IMG/VR virus record: IMGVR_UViG_3300031227_000424
Location: 1-24,064 of that record
DNA: 24,064 nt
Strand: one strand, 5' to 3'
Origin: a virus
Shown: piece by piece, positions 1-9,320 of the stretch
Numbering within the stretch: position 1 is the first letter of the stretch
How the letters are laid out: every line of letters begins with the position of its first letter
Made by a program: the position numbers and the translations under genes
The notes under the pieces: generated by a model
The model's database searches: none
What the model was told of the DNA's origin: nothing
Seen by the model: only the letters and a program-made list of their open reading frames with translations

Positions 1-1025
1 CTTCCTTCTGAAGTTGCAAGATTTGCTTTTGTTTTTTCAAAAAGACTCATTTCTTTTGAAGAAACAACTTCTTTTTCTATTTTTCCACCTTTCTTAAAGC
101 TACGTCCAGCTTCGGCATTAGGAGCAAGTCTATTTAAATCAACGCCCATGGCTGCCAATTTTCGACTTTCTTCAGGCGAGAACACTACTTCTCCATCACT
201 AAGTTTTACGTTCTCTGAACCGCCTTTTTCAGCTTTTTCACCTTTACCCCAACCAAGGAACTTTTTTCCTAAGTCTTTTGCCATGCTTGCATTTTCTGTA
301 GGAACAACAAAAGCACCTTTGTCAAGACTGGTAGATATGCTATCACTTTTTCCTGTACCAGCTCCTTCTACTTCGCCACCTTGAGCAAGACCTTGTGCAG
401 TACTTTGTGAGCTTCTTAATTCAGAAAAATAATCTGCTGAATCGCCTCTTGCTTTGTCACGTTTTCTATTTGCAGTTTCTATTTCTGCTTTACCTTTTGC
501 TTCTAATGCATCTTTTCTTGCCATTACTCCAGAAACACCAGGTATAAACATTGCAAGATTATCTAATCCAATTCCATCTTTTTTAATGTCAGCTATTTGA
601 TCACCAATTTGACTTATAGGATTAAGCACACCTGCAGCGTAAGCACTTAAATCACTTGATGCTACTCCGTATTCGTCTTTACCAGCAACAGCTTTTCCTG
701 CTAAAGAAGCTCCCATAACAATACCACCTACAAGTGGATTAACAGCCATTAAACCAGAAGCTATAGAACTTTCAATTGATTGTGTAAGAGCTTCATCTTC
801 TGCTGCTGCTGCAGTAAGCTGCTTGTACAATTCAGGATCTAAATCATCTGGTATTCTTTCACCTTTTTTAATACCACTTATTAAACCGTTTAAAGTTGTA
901 TAAACACCAGAAGCAGCAGCAGCAATACCACCTTTAGCTCCTTTACTTAAACCTTCTTTGCCAGGAGTTTTTAAATTATCCCATGATCCAAGTGATGATG
1001 TATCTATGTTAAGTTGAGATTCCAT
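1..1025 (-). CDS. Large Gly/Ala-rich virion protein, N-terminal part (runs off window)
   Basis: An open frame starts with ATG at 1025, one base after the stop of the 1547-aa tail gene, and is still open at the left edge after about 341 codons. Reading the minus strand gives a protein beginning MESQLNIDTSSLGSW, with Ala/Gly-rich apolar stretches in the first half (for example around SGLMAVNPLVGGIVMGASLAG) and a charged, Lys/Glu-rich second half. Two segments, DSISTSLDKGAFVVP and ENVKLSDGEVVFSPEE, are variants of one motif (D/S-x-x-L-x-x-G-x-V/F-V-x-P/S) that is common in long phage tail-lysozyme, tape-measure or ejected proteins. The position downstream of the stabilization/muzzle gene is where crAss-like phages carry large virion cargo proteins. 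A role in the capsid interior or in ejection is inferred from this; no catalytic domain is visible in the part present. Confidence 0.75.
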   Translation of the reverse strand, partial: MESQLNIDTSSLGSWDNLKTPGKEGLSKGAKGGIAAAASGVYTTLNGLISGIKKGERIPDDLDPELYKQLTAAAAEDEALTQSIESSIASGLMAVNPLVGGIVMGASLAGKAVAGKDEYGVASSDLSAYAAGVLNPISQIGDQIADIKKDGIGLDNLAMFIPGVSGVMARKDALEAKGKAEIETANRKRDKARGDSADYFSELRSSQSTAQGLAQGGEVEGAGTGKSDSISTSLDKGAFVVPTENASMAKDLGKKFLGWGKGEKAEKGGSENVKLSDGEVVFSPEESRKLAAMGVDLNRLAPNAEAGRSFKKGGKIEKEVVSSKEMSLFEKTKANLATSEG

Positions 1026-1026
1026 T

Positions 1027-4000
1027 TTAATATTGGTTTATAAATTCAAACATTAGTTCCACTTGTCTTATTACTGTATCTGCTTTTGAACCTTCTAACA
1101 AAATTGTATTGCCTTCTGCATCCCAGTAATATTCAATTTCAATTGCGTTACCTCTTGCTCTTGCTCCAGCACTTGTTAAAGGTAAAGAGTTTACCCAAGA
1201 ATAATCTCTATTTTCTCCACCACCTGTTTCAGTACTAGATAAACCTACATCAGTTTTCCAAGTGATTTTGTCTACATCATTATTAGTTCTTAACTGATGG
1301 GCATCAAAACGCTTAAAAAGTTCTTGAGGAAGATTAAATACAACTGTAAATGTTGGATTATCAATAACTCCATAAAATTTACAGTGATCTCCTATATTGT
1401 GTTGGTGAAAGTTTCGGAATAAAGAAATCGATGCAAAATTTGCATCAGTTCCTAAGTCGCTTAAATCTGCAGGAGTAGTAGAATCGTCATTCAAACAAAC
1501 ATATATTGTGGAACCGTAATAAAAAGTGTCTCTTATACTATAAACTGTTTCGGCAACGGCTATAGGTGGGGTAGGAAGGCTAGAGTACATCCAAGAATCC
1601 ATCCAAATAAAGTCTTCAGCTACAAACCCATAATACCCAGTTGGAATCAATCTAAGAGCATCTATAGCTAAAGTGGTAAACTTATCTCTGCTTTTGAAAA
1701 TATTAGTTCTATCTGCTCTGCTACCTCTTAAAAATGAAAAAAGTATTTCTTTGTTTTTAGGATTAAATCCTCCTACAATTCCTTCACTGTAATATGGATC
1801 ATCAACTTTCCTAATTTTATCATCTTCTTTTAAATAGTCATCCAAAAAAGTATCTAACAGATTTTTTTCATTCAAGTATTCAGGCTTTCCTTTTTTTGGA
1901 ATAGACAAAATATTTTTTGTTCTTTTATTTAACCAAACAAAATGAGTTTCAGTTTCAACTAAAGCTTTTCGATCTTGAAGGCCTTCTTTATTTGATAAAG
2001 GAATGTTTACTTCCATAATACCACCGTAACCAAGTCTTACATTCCCTCCTTGAGTATCAGAAATTACAGCTCTATCATTAACTGGAAAGTAACTCAGTCC
2101 TTTTTCATGCCAAATAATCAAAAATTGGTCAACACGTTTTACAGCAATAATTCTTTCTAATTGGCTTTCTGTAGTCCTGTAATTTCCAAAAAGAAATTCT
2201 CTCCATGAATCAAATTTTTCTCCTAATATTTTAGTGACGGAATAAGCAATTGATCGTTCAAACAAAGTGTTTTCATAATCCAAATCAACTAATGCTGAAT
2301 ATTTAATTAAGTCTCCAATGAATTTACTACCTGGTTCAATTAAGAATGATTCAGGAACGTTAGGATCCATTTCTTCTCTATCTTTTGCTGAAAAATCAAA
2401 TGTTCTTCTGTAAGGGTTTATTTTGCTTTCGCATGGGAAACTGATTATTAAACTAGCTCCACCGTAGTCTAATTCATTTACAATTGGAGTAATACCATTT
2501 GCTGGAGCTTGTTTGTTTCTCCTTTGAGTGTATTGAGAAAGAAACGTCTGACCTCCAAAAACTTCAATATCATAAAAGAGTCCTAAAGTCTTTGTTTTTA
2601 TTAAAGGTGTAATAGGCTGAAAATGCCCAGTGCTTACGTATTGAGTTGTTTCTACTGACCCATAAGACTTTTCTGCATCAGTAATTATTGATGCTAATAC
2701 ACCATCTCTAGCGTTATCATCTGATAAGCCAAAGAATTCAATGCTTTTGTGATAAATAGCCAAATGGTTGTCTATGTTTGAACGATAAGGCTTTGCATCA
2801 CCTCCTTGATTAGTTATTACATCAGTAGGCATAGAAACCATTCCTATTGAACTATAAAGTCCACTTGGTCCAAAGTTTACTGTTTGATTCTCACCAATTT
2901 TGTAAGTGTCTATTATTTCTAAGTGAGATCCTACTGCAGTTTTATTTGATGTTTGACTTGCGCTTTCGTTTTGATATTTAAAAAAAGCACTTATTTTAGT
3001 AGTGTTTGAGTCTTCGTACCAATTTCCTTTTAGTAAAGATTCGTCAATTTCTTCGTATTGGTTATCGTTTAAGTATTTTTCAATCTGTATAACGTCTCCT
3101 GAGACTACATTTAAATCATCTTCATCTTGAAGCATAACATCAGGACTAAACAAAACTTTACCCTGGTCATATCCTGAAGGATAATCTGTAGCAAATTGAT
3201 TACTTCCACTGTTCAAATATTCATAATAATCTCTAAATCCATCAACTCTATTGTAGGTCCAAAATTCTGCTCCTATCCGTATTGGATTAGATACACTTCT
3301 TCTGTTTGTCCTATACAACAAACCCATGCATTTTCTTTTTCTTAAAATAGGAGCAATAACAATGTGAAATCCTGTTATTTGGTCTATAATATCTGAAACA
3401 TCGATAGGTGAACCAGAAGTTCCAACTTTTAGACCAAGATGTCTTAAAGTAGCTACATATGTTCCGTTTCGAGCAACACTATTATCAGCAATCATTAAAG
3501 CACTATCGTCTACTGATGGAAAAGTGTAATCGTTAAGCCATCTTGCAGGTAATTTATTACCTTTTAAGTCAACTGGAACAATTCCTATACGCACTTTTTC
3601 TCCTCTTGGATAAGTACCAATTTTTTCTTGGACTAATGGATTCATACCATCTAAGTATCCTTGATTCAAAAAGAACTTGTAGCCTGTCCATGTAACAGTA
3701 ATACCAGCTCCAAAAGTAATAGCAGTACCAACCCATTCAAAATAACTCCCATCAATGTATTCTAAAACAGTACCGCCTACTACTTTATAAACTTCACCAA
3801 TGACCATTTCATTAGTGTTATTAATTCCTGTAATGTCTTGGTGTTTTTTAATCATTATTAAAGGAGTACAAGCTAAAGCTAAAACAGAAGTAGCAACAGT
3901 TTGTATTTGACTATCATCAATCTGAAAAATTTGGTTTGCTTTATAAGATACAGCAGTAGCTGCTCCAATATTCATTGTTACTGCTGCTTGATACCAAGTG

Positions 4001-5670
4001 TTTTCAAATAGTCCTTTTTCATGTCTTCCTGTAGCGTTATTTTCATGTCCATTAATAGGGTATGGAAACGCTTGAAAAATACCAGGATTGTCCATGTTTG
4101 AACTATCCATTATTGGTTTGTTTAATGTAGAAGTATCAGTTACAGTAATAGCTCCTTGGTTTGACACTACTTCATCAGTAACGCAATGTTTTACAACATT
4201 TCCAATTTCAGGTTGTGGAGGTTTAAAACTGCTTAATATACTGCCTGATTCAAAATTAGATGGAAACAATATACCACGTACATTATCTAAACTCATTACT
4301 TTCTTAAACCATCTTGTTGATTGATTTATGTCAGCTAAGTCAAAAAAGCTAGTTGCAGTTGTTCCGCTGTATGTAACAATTAAATTTTCAGAAGTTACTT
4401 TTTCATCATAAATAATTGAAGGATTGTCATAAACAGTTTTTGAAACATGTTTAATTATAGCAACTTGTACATTTAACCATTTTTGATCAAGTCCTAAAAT
4501 TTCAAATTCTATTGATTGACCAGAATTTTCCAGATTTGTAGAACCTTCTTCTGCATGATAATTTTGGGTTGTTTTTAAACCAGGATCTTTACCTAAATAA
4601 ATAGGATTAGTAGGAAATGACCAAGCTGTTCTTGCTCCTTCTGAATCGTATTGTCTATAGACAGCAGAATAAGTTCCTACAATTACAGACCCTCCCGAAA
4701 GAGACCTTCGCATTTGAAGATCTCCTTGCTGGTAATACGGATTCCAAGAAAGTAAATCTACATTGTAGTTTTCTATTATTTGTCCTGTTCCTGTGTATGT
4801 TGCACCGGTAGCAGTAAATATGTGACCATTAGGTCCTCTGGGTGTGTAGAGTGCAGAGTCGTGAGTAATAGATCCTCCAACGACCATGTACTCGACATCA
4901 TTTTCCAATTCTCCACTGCTATAATGCTTTCTGAATATTCTGGAATTAACATTTATTACTTTTGGTTCAGTTGCGTAATCTGTCCAATACCAACGGACTA
5001 CACGATTGTTTTCTTTATTAATAGTGTTGCCTTCTCTTGACACATATCTTTTGAAAGATAAGTAAAGTTTTGGATGATTGTAAATAGGAGCATAAGAAAG
5101 AGATCCATTTTCTTTGCTTACGACTATTTCACCAACTTCACCCCACGACATTTTTTCTACAAAACCACCATTAGAGCCAGCATCTAAATCTGTACTATTA
5201 AAAAGCTCTGAAGAAAGATCAATAATTACTGAACTTGTTGTTGGAAAACTTAAAATTTCAAAAGCTCCTGTAAGTGGTAAATAATCATATTCATTAGCTC
5301 CTTCAATTTCAAAATATATTACTTCACCAACAACATACAAAGTGTTGACGTTTACAGGGAACTCTATTTCAATTTTACCACCATTGTTTGTAATTGAATC
5401 AAAAGCTTGTAATTCTGTCCAAGGTTTCGAAAGAGTGTAAATTTTATTTTCATATTCTTTCCATGTAATTATTTTGTAGCCTTCTTTGACACCAACTCTT
5501 GCTTCAGTTCCTTTTACAGTACTAAAGATAAATTGGTTTCTTTCTGATGAAATACTACGGAAGTTGTAAGAAGACCTATGGTTTCCTTGCTTTAGTGCAA
5601 AAGAATCACTGGAAGCGTCCATTTGGCCGCTAAACTTTTGCTTATTGATCTTGTTTTCTTTCCTTCCCAT
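1027..5670 (-). CDS. Very large tail protein, probable stabilization/muzzle protein (P22 gp10-like)
   Basis: A 1547-aa open frame, the largest in the window. Its ATG overlaps the stop of the upstream 243-aa gene by one base (TAATG), so the two are probably translationally coupled. The sequence is rich in Asn, Ser, Tyr, Thr and Gly with many short beta-type segments, no signal peptide and no membrane helix. The N-terminus is basic and polar (MGRKENKINKQKFSGQMD), followed by a long beta-rich body; around residues 1140-1300 there is a segment reading like FLIEPGSKFIGDLIKYSALVD and later YFPVNDRAVISDTQGG, typical of propeller-like tail-tube-end proteins. In crAss-like phages a protein of this size and place in the gene order, after the ring proteins and before the cargo proteins, is the tail stabilization protein that forms the distal tail barrel. 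The assignment rests on order, length and general resemblance. Confidence 0.75.
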   Translation of the reverse strand: MGRKENKINKQKFSGQMDASSDSFALKQGNHRSSYNFRSISSERNQFIFSTVKGTEARVGVKEGYKIITWKEYENKIYTLSKPWTELQAFDSITNNGGKIEIEFPVNVNTLYVVGEVIYFEIEGANEYDYLPLTGAFEILSFPTTSSVIIDLSSELFNSTDLDAGSNGGFVEKMSWGEVGEIVVSKENGSLSYAPIYNHPKLYLSFKRYVSREGNTINKENNRVVRWYWTDYATEPKVINVNSRIFRKHYSSGELENDVEYMVVGGSITHDSALYTPRGPNGHIFTATGATYTGTGQIIENYNVDLLSWNPYYQQGDLQMRRSLSGGSVIVGTYSAVYRQYDSEGARTAWSFPTNPIYLGKDPGLKTTQNYHAEEGSTNLENSGQSIEFEILGLDQKWLNVQVAIIKHVSKTVYDNPSIIYDEKVTSENLIVTYSGTTATSFFDLADINQSTRWFKKVMSLDNVRGILFPSNFESGSILSSFKPPQPEIGNVVKHCVTDEVVSNQGAITVTDTSTLNKPIMDSSNMDNPGIFQAFPYPINGHENNATGRHEKGLFENTWYQAAVTMNIGAATAVSYKANQIFQIDDSQIQTVATSVLALACTPLIMIKKHQDITGINNTNEMVIGEVYKVVGGTVLEYIDGSYFEWVGTAITFGAGITVTWTGYKFFLNQGYLDGMNPLVQEKIGTYPRGEKVRIGIVPVDLKGNKLPARWLNDYTFPSVDDSALMIADNSVARNGTYVATLRHLGLKVGTSGSPIDVSDIIDQITGFHIVIAPILRKRKCMGLLYRTNRRSVSNPIRIGAEFWTYNRVDGFRDYYEYLNSGSNQFATDYPSGYDQGKVLFSPDVMLQDEDDLNVVSGDVIQIEKYLNDNQYEEIDESLLKGNWYEDSNTTKISAFFKYQNESASQTSNKTAVGSHLEIIDTYKIGENQTVNFGPSGLYSSIGMVSMPTDVITNQGGDAKPYRSNIDNHLAIYHKSIEFFGLSDDNARDGVLASIITDAEKSYGSVETTQYVSTGHFQPITPLIKTKTLGLFYDIEVFGGQTFLSQYTQRRNKQAPANGITPIVNELDYGGASLIISFPCESKINPYRRTFDFSAKDREEMDPNVPESFLIEPGSKFIGDLIKYSALVDLDYENTLFERSIAYSVTKILGEKFDSWREFLFGNYRTTESQLERIIAVKRVDQFLIIWHEKGLSYFPVNDRAVISDTQGGNVRLGYGGIMEVNIPLSNKEGLQDRKALVETETHFVWLNKRTKNILSIPKKGKPEYLNEKNLLDTFLDDYLKEDDKIRKVDDPYYSEGIVGGFNPKNKEILFSFLRGSRADRTNIFKSRDKFTTLAIDALRLIPTGYYGFVAEDFIWMDSWMYSSLPTPPIAVAETVYSIRDTFYYGSTIYVCLNDDSTTPADLSDLGTDANFASISLFRNFHQHNIGDHCKFYGVIDNPTFTVVFNLPQELFKRFDAHQLRTNNDVDKITWKTDVGLSSTETGGGENRDYSWVNSLPLTSAGARARGNAIEIEYYWDAEGNTILLEGSKADTVIRQVELMFEFINQY

Positions 5671-6401
5671 TACTCAGGTCTTGTAAAATTATCTCTATTT
5701 CTAAAGCGAAAAAGATCAAAAAGTTCTTCTTTTCTTGATACAGTCATTTCAGATCCGTCAGAACGAGCATTGCACATTTCAGCGTTCCATCTGCCTTCAT
5801 ACATCATAATTGTCTGATTGTTAATCCTAGACTGTTTAAGCCCCCATTGGCTCCTACGTGACATCATTAGCATAATATAGACAGCACAAGCTTCTACGGC
5901 TGTCTCAGGCACCATAAGAGTACCTAAATTATCTCTATCAAAACTCTTTGTCCAAATTGTAGCTTTTGTTTCATCAACAGGTGTTTGAAAAACAATATCT
6001 CCATTTGCAAATTTCCAATTTGTGCCATGCCATCTAGAAATTGTGTTTGAACCATGACTTACCACAAGAAACCCGTTTCCAAATTCATTATCACCTGGTA
6101 TAAAATCAGGAGTTTTAAGTCTGTAACTGGGGTTGTTGTTAAACACATTTCTGCATCCGTCAAGCTGATCCCCCATAAGAAGTCCAGCTACTGCTACAGC
6201 ATCGCTACACACTTTAATAGAACATTTGTCTTGAATGTCTACAACATCCCATTTGTCAACAAAGTCTGCTTTACCCCAAATTCTTTTCATAGCAGTTTTA
6301 GCCCATGTTTCCCACACTGGTTGTTCTGCACCCCAATCTTCTCCTACTTCGTTTTGGACAACTTCAACTACGTTGCTCATATTGACTTTTCTACCTAGCA
6401 T
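5670..6401 (-). CDS. Connector/tail-tubular ring-type protein, 243 aa
   Basis: A 243-aa protein rich in Trp and with several Cys. Its N-terminal third is helical and charged, the middle is beta-rich (GNGFLVVSHGSNTISRWHG), and the C-terminal third is helical (ETAVEACAVYIMLMMSRRSQ) ending in basic residues. The pattern of a helical base with a beta insertion is usual for phage head-tail connector and tail-tubular proteins, and the gene lies directly before the large tail protein, as ring proteins do in crAss-like genomes. The start at 6401 overlaps the upstream 151-aa gene by 7 bases. A second in-frame ATG at 6380 (MSNVVEV) would leave a short gap and reads more like a natural start, so the N-terminus is uncertain. 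Function is inferred from context; no enzyme motif is visible. Confidence 0.6.
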   Translation of the reverse strand: MLGRKVNMSNVVEVVQNEVGEDWGAEQPVWETWAKTAMKRIWGKADFVDKWDVVDIQDKCSIKVCSDAVAVAGLLMGDQLDGCRNVFNNNPSYRLKTPDFIPGDNEFGNGFLVVSHGSNTISRWHGTNWKFANGDIVFQTPVDETKATIWTKSFDRDNLGTLMVPETAVEACAVYIMLMMSRRSQWGLKQSRINNQTIMMYEGRWNAEMCNARSDGSEMTVSRKEELFDLFRFRNRDNFTRPE

Positions 6402-6850
6402 AATTTTGTCATTTGCTTACCACTACAAGCAAGGTGATACATCTTTTTTCGAAAAGAACCAATTGCTCTAGCCTGTTGAAGTGTTGAACCTTTTTTTGAA
6501 GTAATTTTGATAAATAATTTCTTGTCTAAAGGCCCCAGTTTAAAATTACTGAGGTTTCTTTTTCTTCTACTGAAATTAGATCCGTATAAGTTTAAATCTA
6601 GTCCTTCAATTTGATTTATTCGGATAAAAAAACTACTACTACCTACTATGTTTCCCTTTAGTAATTCTTTAGAAACTTCTTTCATATACATGCTTATCAT
6701 GCCATTTATAGCGGATTTTGTTAAACGCTTGTAATGTGTACCTTCTTTTTTCTTGTACATTAAATCAAGCATGTAAGCTCTGTAGTCTTTTTTTTCTAAA
6801 GCTTTGTAAGTGATATTACTATGCTTTGTTAAGCGCTTCTTCGTTAGCAT
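6395..6850 (-). CDS. Small basic protein, possibly HU/IHF-like
   Basis: A 151-aa, strongly basic protein (many Lys and Arg, few acidic residues). The start at 6850 lies inside the end of the upstream 278-aa gene (32-base overlap), suggesting coupled translation. Residues around 45-80 contain an amphipathic helix followed by a Gly and a beta strand (INGMISMYMKEVSKELLKGN, then SSSFFIRI). That resembles the second helix, turn and first strand of HU/IHF-type DNA-bending proteins (helix, L-x-x-G, then a G-x-F strand). crAss-like phages are known to encode IHF-like proteins in or near the structural block, which supports this reading. Without a profile search it remains a hypothesis; the alternative is a small basic virion or tail-completion protein that contacts DNA. 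Confidence 0.5.
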   Translation of the reverse strand: MLTKKRLTKHSNITYKALEKKDYRAYMLDLMYKKKEGTHYKRLTKSAINGMISMYMKEVSKELLKGNIVGSSSFFIRINQIEGLDLNLYGSNFSRRKRNLSNFKLGPLDKKLFIKITSKKGSTLQQARAIGSFRKKMYHLACSGKQMTKLC

Positions 6851-7655
6851 TTCCTATTTTATCTTTTGGTGATTCAATAGCCATCTTAAAATCTTTACCC
6901 CAAATTTTCATCTTGACAATCTCAATCATACTTTCACTAATTGGGTATTCATCATCAATTGTACGTTTACGGACAAACAAAGTAGGATAAACAATTCCAG
7001 ATCCTGTGAAATCTTCGTTTACTGCAACAAAAGTGTCTGGCGCATTAACAACAATGCTATTGTGTGAAATACTACCGTTTTTTACTTTGTAAGTTGTACC
7101 TATAATTAGTTCTCCGGTTTCTTTTTGGCCATTGTCAAAAATATGTCCTTTTAAGGGGTCTGCTAAAATAACATTCATTGAAACTCGACTAGCTACTTTA
7201 CTCAAGTACATAGAATCCCCTATCATCCAGTAGTGGTTCTTTTTAGAAGCTTCTGAATTGCTTGTCTTATACAACATCATCCTCTCATGGCTTGTAGGAA
7301 AGAACCTGACGCCTGTTTTTACTTCGTTGACGTTACGCACTGCCATATTTAAATGGTTTGAATTACGTTGCTTAAATTGAACTAACCTGGGTAGTTCTAT
7401 TTTACCATAATCTTTATCATGGTCGTACAATTCAGTTTCATCTTTTCCAACTTTAATTATTGCTTTTGGAACAAATGGTTGAATCCATGTAGAATGAATA
7501 TCACCATTCCTTTGAAATGTGTCGCCAATTTCTTTTGCTCTAGCTTCATTTATTAAATAAGCTACCCAATCGTTTTCTGAAAGTCTGCTATCTAAAGTGA
7601 TAGAATTCCCTTGTGGTGATGCTTGGATATCTGCAATAAGTTCTCTAAAAGTCAT
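6819..7655 (-). CDS. Connector/ring-type structural protein, 278 aa
   Basis: A 278-aa protein starting MTFRELIADIQ. The N-terminal part is helical (LIADIQASPQ, then WVAYLINEARAKEI), which resembles the start of P22 gp4-like and ring-type connector proteins, where N-terminal helices pack against the portal. The rest is beta-rich and includes RVSMNVILADP and GELIIGTTYKV segments. The ATG at 7655 lies only about 14 bases beyond the U-tract of the terminator that follows the 517-aa gene, so it must be expressed by read-through or from a promoter overlapping the terminator. Its 3' end overlaps the 151-aa gene by 32 bases. In crAss-like phages several such ring proteins stack between portal and tail; which ring this would be cannot be told from sequence alone. 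Confidence 0.55.
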   Translation of the reverse strand: MTFRELIADIQASPQGNSITLDSRLSENDWVAYLINEARAKEIGDTFQRNGDIHSTWIQPFVPKAIIKVGKDETELYDHDKDYGKIELPRLVQFKQRNSNHLNMAVRNVNEVKTGVRFFPTSHERMMLYKTSNSEASKKNHYWMIGDSMYLSKVASRVSMNVILADPLKGHIFDNGQKETGELIIGTTYKVKNGSISHNSIVVNAPDTFVAVNEDFTGSGIVYPTLFVRKRTIDDEYPISESMIEIVKMKIWGKDFKMAIESPKDKIGNANEEALNKA

Positions 7656-7668
7656 GAGGATAATATAT

Positions 7669-7697
7669 AAAAAAAGGGGTGACTAATGCCACCCCTT
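7669..7697 (-). terminator. Intrinsic terminator after the 517-aa gene
   Basis: On the minus strand a stem of AAGGGGTG pairing with CACCCCTT encloses an 8-base loop and runs into seven T residues. It lies 24 bases after the stop of the 517-aa gene and just upstream of the 278-aa gene. Because the downstream gene is on the same strand with almost no space for a separate promoter, partial termination that lowers expression of the ring and tail genes is likely. Confidence 0.85.
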
Positions 7698-7720
7698 CAT
7701 TTACGATTTTTGAACTAGGA

Positions 7721-9274
7721 TTATCCTGCAAGAATTACTCCTCTTTTTGAATTAATAACGTGAGGTACACAAATCAACTGTTTTACTACTGGAGTTGAAG
7801 TAGCTCCACCAATATTTACATGATGACAGAAACCAACAAGTTCATCTCCTGCATCAAATACCATTTGAGCACTAGCAGCAGCAACAATAAATTTCTTTCC
7901 ACCAAAGTAAGCGTGAGGTATACCGTCACTACCAACTTCAATAGACATTTCAAATGTTACTCCATCAGCAATATCTTCACCTGAATTTATAGAGTTGACA
8001 GTCGTACTGTTAATTCTACCAACTACATCAACATCAACTCCACCACCAGAATTCCCAATAGCAGCAATATCAGTATAAGCAGCAATATTGGCGTTAACAG
8101 CTTCTTTTTTTCTGAATCCAATCACAATAGCTCCTGCTGAAACAGTAGCTATTACAGCTCTTACAGAAATACTGAAAGCTCCTTTTCCTACAATAAAACC
8201 AGCAGCATCAGTATCAATTCCTGTGTTTAACTCTCGACCTTTAGCGTTTGTTTCAGCGCTTGTTAAACCAAAACCAATACCAAGGTCGTTTTTAACTTCA
8301 GCGTTTGCTACAGAGGCAGCAGCGCCAATGTTTGTTGAGAAAAATTCGCTTTCGCCAATTTTAACTTGATTGCTTCCAGCATCTGTCTCTATAGCTGGAC
8401 CTCCATTTATACCGCTTGTTTGAGCTCTGAATAAACCAGAGAAAGCCATGCTTGGAGTGTCTTTTGTGTATTTGTGAAGTTGCGCTTCAGCAAACACTTG
8501 CAACGCTAAATCAATACCATCTGCATCTTCTTTAATAAAGAAGATTTGATTGTATCTTTTCAACACACGATGCTCACTTTCCATACCAACTCCATTACCA
8601 CCTACCATACTCTCAAGTATGATTGTGTAGTAAGTAGATCCTGATACTGCGTTTTTCAAAGCATCAGCACCTATAGTACCTTTGTAAGCGTTACCAATCA
8701 TTGGATCAATGCCTGGAGACTTTTTCAAAAGAGATGTACCAATTCCTGCTGAATAGACAGCTTCAGTAGTAGCTGCTAAAGTGGTAAATCCAACACCGCT
8801 TTTGTTTGTTGGAACACTAATAGTTGAAGAACCTTTTCTGAATTGTTCCCAGTAACCAGCTTTGTCAGTCAACACTAAGTCAACACTTGGCAATGTAGCT
8901 ACTACATTTAAAGATTTGTTTTCATTAATCCTGTCTTTTAAAGCCGAATACAAAGCAGCTTTAGCGTTTGCTTGATTTGATACATCAGCAGGAGCTACTG
9001 CTTTTACACGAATAGTTGTTCTTTCCCAACCTTGTGTTCTCGTTTGGGCAACATTCAATTGTATGTAGTAAGTTTCACCTGCTACAAGTGTGTTCCCAGT
9101 TGAAGGAATAGTTCTCACTTGAGAAACTTCTGCCATACTTGGGATAATGTCACAAGAAATAATGTCTTGCAATCTAGCTGAAAGGTCGCCTATCAATAAG
9201 GCTCCTTTGTTGATTGTAACATCACCTTTAGCTAAGGCGTTGTACAGTTTTACTGGTTTTTCTAACGATTCCAT
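7721..9274 (-). CDS. Probable virion surface/decoration protein with a C-terminal beta-sandwich, 517 aa
   Basis: A 517-aa protein, very rich in Ala, Gly, Val and Ser and without signal peptide. The N-terminal part contains a strand-rich domain followed by a helical segment (around residues 100-115, ANAKAALYSALKDRINE). The C-terminal part, from roughly residue 350, reads like a LamG/concanavalin-type beta-sandwich: alternating hydrophobic strands such as FSISVRAVIATVSAG and IVIGFRKK, a YTDIAAIGNSGGG turn, then GVTFEMSIEVGSDGIPHAYF. The gene is flanked by a downstream terminator like that of the capsid gene, which suggests a high-copy product. Position between connector genes agrees with a structural protein. 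A head decoration, head fibre or tail protein would all fit; the beta-sandwich assignment is by eye and no ligand can be named. Confidence 0.55.
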   Translation of the reverse strand: MESLEKPVKLYNALAKGDVTINKGALLIGDLSARLQDIISCDIIPSMAEVSQVRTIPSTGNTLVAGETYYIQLNVAQTRTQGWERTTIRVKAVAPADVSNQANAKAALYSALKDRINENKSLNVVATLPSVDLVLTDKAGYWEQFRKGSSTISVPTNKSGVGFTTLAATTEAVYSAGIGTSLLKKSPGIDPMIGNAYKGTIGADALKNAVSGSTYYTIILESMVGGNGVGMESEHRVLKRYNQIFFIKEDADGIDLALQVFAEAQLHKYTKDTPSMAFSGLFRAQTSGINGGPAIETDAGSNQVKIGESEFFSTNIGAAASVANAEVKNDLGIGFGLTSAETNAKGRELNTGIDTDAAGFIVGKGAFSISVRAVIATVSAGAIVIGFRKKEAVNANIAAYTDIAAIGNSGGGVDVDVVGRINSTTVNSINSGEDIADGVTFEMSIEVGSDGIPHAYFGGKKFIVAAASAQMVFDAGDELVGFCHHVNIGGATSTPVVKQLICVPHVINSKRGVILAG

Positions 9275-9320
9275 TTTCGGATCTATTAAGTGAATATTTC
9301 AATAGCAATATATAAAAATC

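Noticed and set aside
148-384. Plus-strand frame of 78 codons at the left end
   Set aside because: Antisense to the open frame of the large virion protein; Pro/Ser-rich composition typical of antisense reading.
4088-5040. Several plus-strand frames opposite the 1547-aa gene
   Set aside because: Short, Phe/Ser/Cys-rich and antisense to a long intact gene.
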